Source: Pseudomonas eucalypticola (GTDB lineage Bacteria > Pseudomonadota > Gammaproteobacteria > Pseudomonadales > Pseudomonadaceae). From it: a stretch of 64,000 nucleotides of DNA. The stretch is taken from contig NZ_CP056030.1 of NCBI RefSeq assembly GCF_013374995.1, positions 1,272,501-1,336,500 on the forward strand, given 5' to 3'. The notes below the pieces were generated by a model. That model saw only the letters and a program-made list of their open reading frames with translations, was not told where the DNA came from and did not search any database. A program made the translations under genes and the position numbers. Positions 63,121 through 64,000 of the stretch are shown in pieces. How positions within the stretch are numbered: the stretch's first letter is position 1; every line of letters starts with the position of its first letter.

Positions 63121-64000
63121 TGGACAACGACCCCCGCTTTTTCAAATACCTGCGTGATCGCATCGGCCTCGATGTGGCCTCGGTGGGCGCCCCCATGATC
63201 GAGCGCGCCGTGCGCCAGCGTTGCGCCGCCAGCGGTGCCGCCGACCTGGACGGCTATTGGGGCGTGTTGCAGCTCAGTGGCGCCGAACAGCAGGCCCTGA
63301 TCGAAGCGGTGATCGTGCCTGAAACCTGGTTCATGCGTTACCCGGAAACCTTCGCTGCCTTGGTCCGTGTGGCCCAGGCGCGCCTGCTGGAGCTGAAGGC
63401 TACCCGGCCACTGCGCATCCTCAGCCTGCCCTGTTCCACTGGCGAGGAGCCTTACTCCATCGCCATGGCCTTGTTCGACGCGGGCATCAGTGCGGCGTCG
63501 TTCACCATCGATGGCGTGGACATCAGCCCGATTTCCGTGGCCAAGGCCCAGCGCGGCGTATATGGCCGCAATTCGTTCCGCGGCAGCGACCTGAGCTTCC
63601 GCGATCGCTACTTCGAAGCAGCGGACGACGGTTATTGCCTGCTCGCGCGGGTGCATCAGCAGGTTCGTTTGCACGTGGGCAATGTGCTCGACCCAGCCCT
63701 TCTCAAGGGTGAGGCACCCTACGATTTCGTGTTCTGCCGCAACCTGTTGATCTATTTCGATGTGGACACCCAGCGCCGTGTCTTCGAGGTGCTCAAGGGC
63801 TTCAACGACCCGGCCGGCGTGCTGTTCATCGGCCCTGCCGAGGGTAGCCTGCTGGCGCGCCTGGGCATGCGCCCGCTGGGCGTGCCCCAGTCGTTCGCCT
63901 TTGTGCGCACCGAACCGGCCCCCGTTGAACCCGCCGCCCCGGTGCGAGCGGTGGCGCCACCCCGGCCCGCTGCGCCGCCGGTGCGTGCGCGCCCTTCACT
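63120..64000 (+). CDS. wspC: CheR-type methyltransferase WspC, N-terminal part
   Basis: The frame begins at ATG 63120, overlaps the wspB stop and is open to the window end (293 codons). A CheR N-domain (MDNDPRFFKYLRDRIGLDV) precedes the AdoMet-binding domain with ILSLPCSTGEEPYSIAMALF, VDISPISVAKAQRGVYGRNSFRG and FVFCRNLLIYFD. It methylates WspA receptor glutamates. The Pro/Ala-rich stretch at the end (APPRPAAPPVRARPS) is the linker to the expected C-terminal TPR region, which lies outside the window. Confidence 0.92.
   Translation, partial: MDNDPRFFKYLRDRIGLDVASVGAPMIERAVRQRCAASGAADLDGYWGVLQLSGAEQQALIEAVIVPETWFMRYPETFAALVRVAQARLLELKATRPLRILSLPCSTGEEPYSIAMALFDAGISAASFTIDGVDISPISVAKAQRGVYGRNSFRGSDLSFRDRYFEAADDGYCLLARVHQQVRLHVGNVLDPALLKGEAPYDFVFCRNLLIYFDVDTQRRVFEVLKGFNDPAGVLFIGPAEGSLLARLGMRPLGVPQSFAFVRTEPAPVEPAAPVRAVAPPRPAAPPVRARPS

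Noticed and set aside
1..64000. CRISPR arrays, rRNA, tRNA, transposases
   Set aside because: No regularly spaced repeats, rRNA-like or cloverleaf sequences, or transposase frames were recognised on reading both strands. Short tRNA genes could still be missed without a covariance search.

Overview
The window looks like a chromosomal stretch of a Pseudomonas of the putida/fluorescens type. The basis is a G+C-rich backbone, the gene order ffh-rpsP-rimM-trmD-rplS, xerD-dsbC-hom-thrC-recJ, a RocS/RocR/RocA-like signalling locus, a DUF3509 gene, an opgD gene and the start of a wspABC chemosensory operon. No rRNA, tRNA, CRISPR array, transposase or phage integrase was seen.

Layout. 1-2508: a two-partner secretion pair on the minus strand (exoprotein cut by the window edge, plus its outer-membrane transporter). 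2.6-7.1 kb: housekeeping genes (L,D-transpeptidase, two NUDIX hydrolases, gamma-carbonic-anhydrase-like protein, DUF1289, a VUT-type membrane protein, purT). 7.2-15.2 kb: a compact, visibly A+T-richer island of nine co-directional genes. 15.2-18.8 kb: an MFS/MHS transporter, a CorB-like CBS protein and a YpjD-like membrane protein. 19-28 kb: core genes (ffh to thrC). 28-33.3 kb: Roc-type two-component and c-di-GMP signalling. 33.4-40.8 kb: mixed core genes. 40.9-50.6 kb: a YdcSTUVW-like polyamine/GABA-type import and oxidation locus with two paralogous aldehyde dehydrogenases and a LysR regulator. 50.7-53.2 kb: an ArsB-like and an MFS transporter. 53.3-55.6 kb: a Septu-type PtuA/PtuB defence pair. 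55.7-60.8 kb: a two-component system divergent from a catecholate siderophore receptor and a Sel1 protein. 61-64 kb: wspA, wspB and the 5' part of wspC.

The most interesting region is the 7.47-15.15 kb island. It encodes a SyrB2-like non-haem iron halogenase with the diagnostic His-Gln-Ala facial motif, a small VOC-fold protein, a free-standing carrier protein, a type II thioesterase and a free-standing adenylation domain whose specificity pocket reads like branched aliphatic (Ile/Val). It adds two D-Ala-D-Ala-ligase-family ATP-grasp enzymes and two exporters. The first five resemble the coronamic acid logic of CmaA/B/C/D/T: activate, tether, gamma-chlorinate cryptically, cyclise, release. 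The ligases are not part of that pathway. One ligase has lost two of the three residues of the Ddl second-substrate triad (Ser to Cys, Tyr to Phe); the other keeps all three. The proposal is that the first couples a cyclopropyl or chlorinated amino acid into a dipeptide that targets cell-wall D-Ala-D-Ala metabolism, and the second is a resistance copy. This is inference.

The island is bracketed by a 33-bp imperfect direct repeat. Its right copy is the 3' end of the neighbouring MFS gene, which indicates insertion between purT and that gene.
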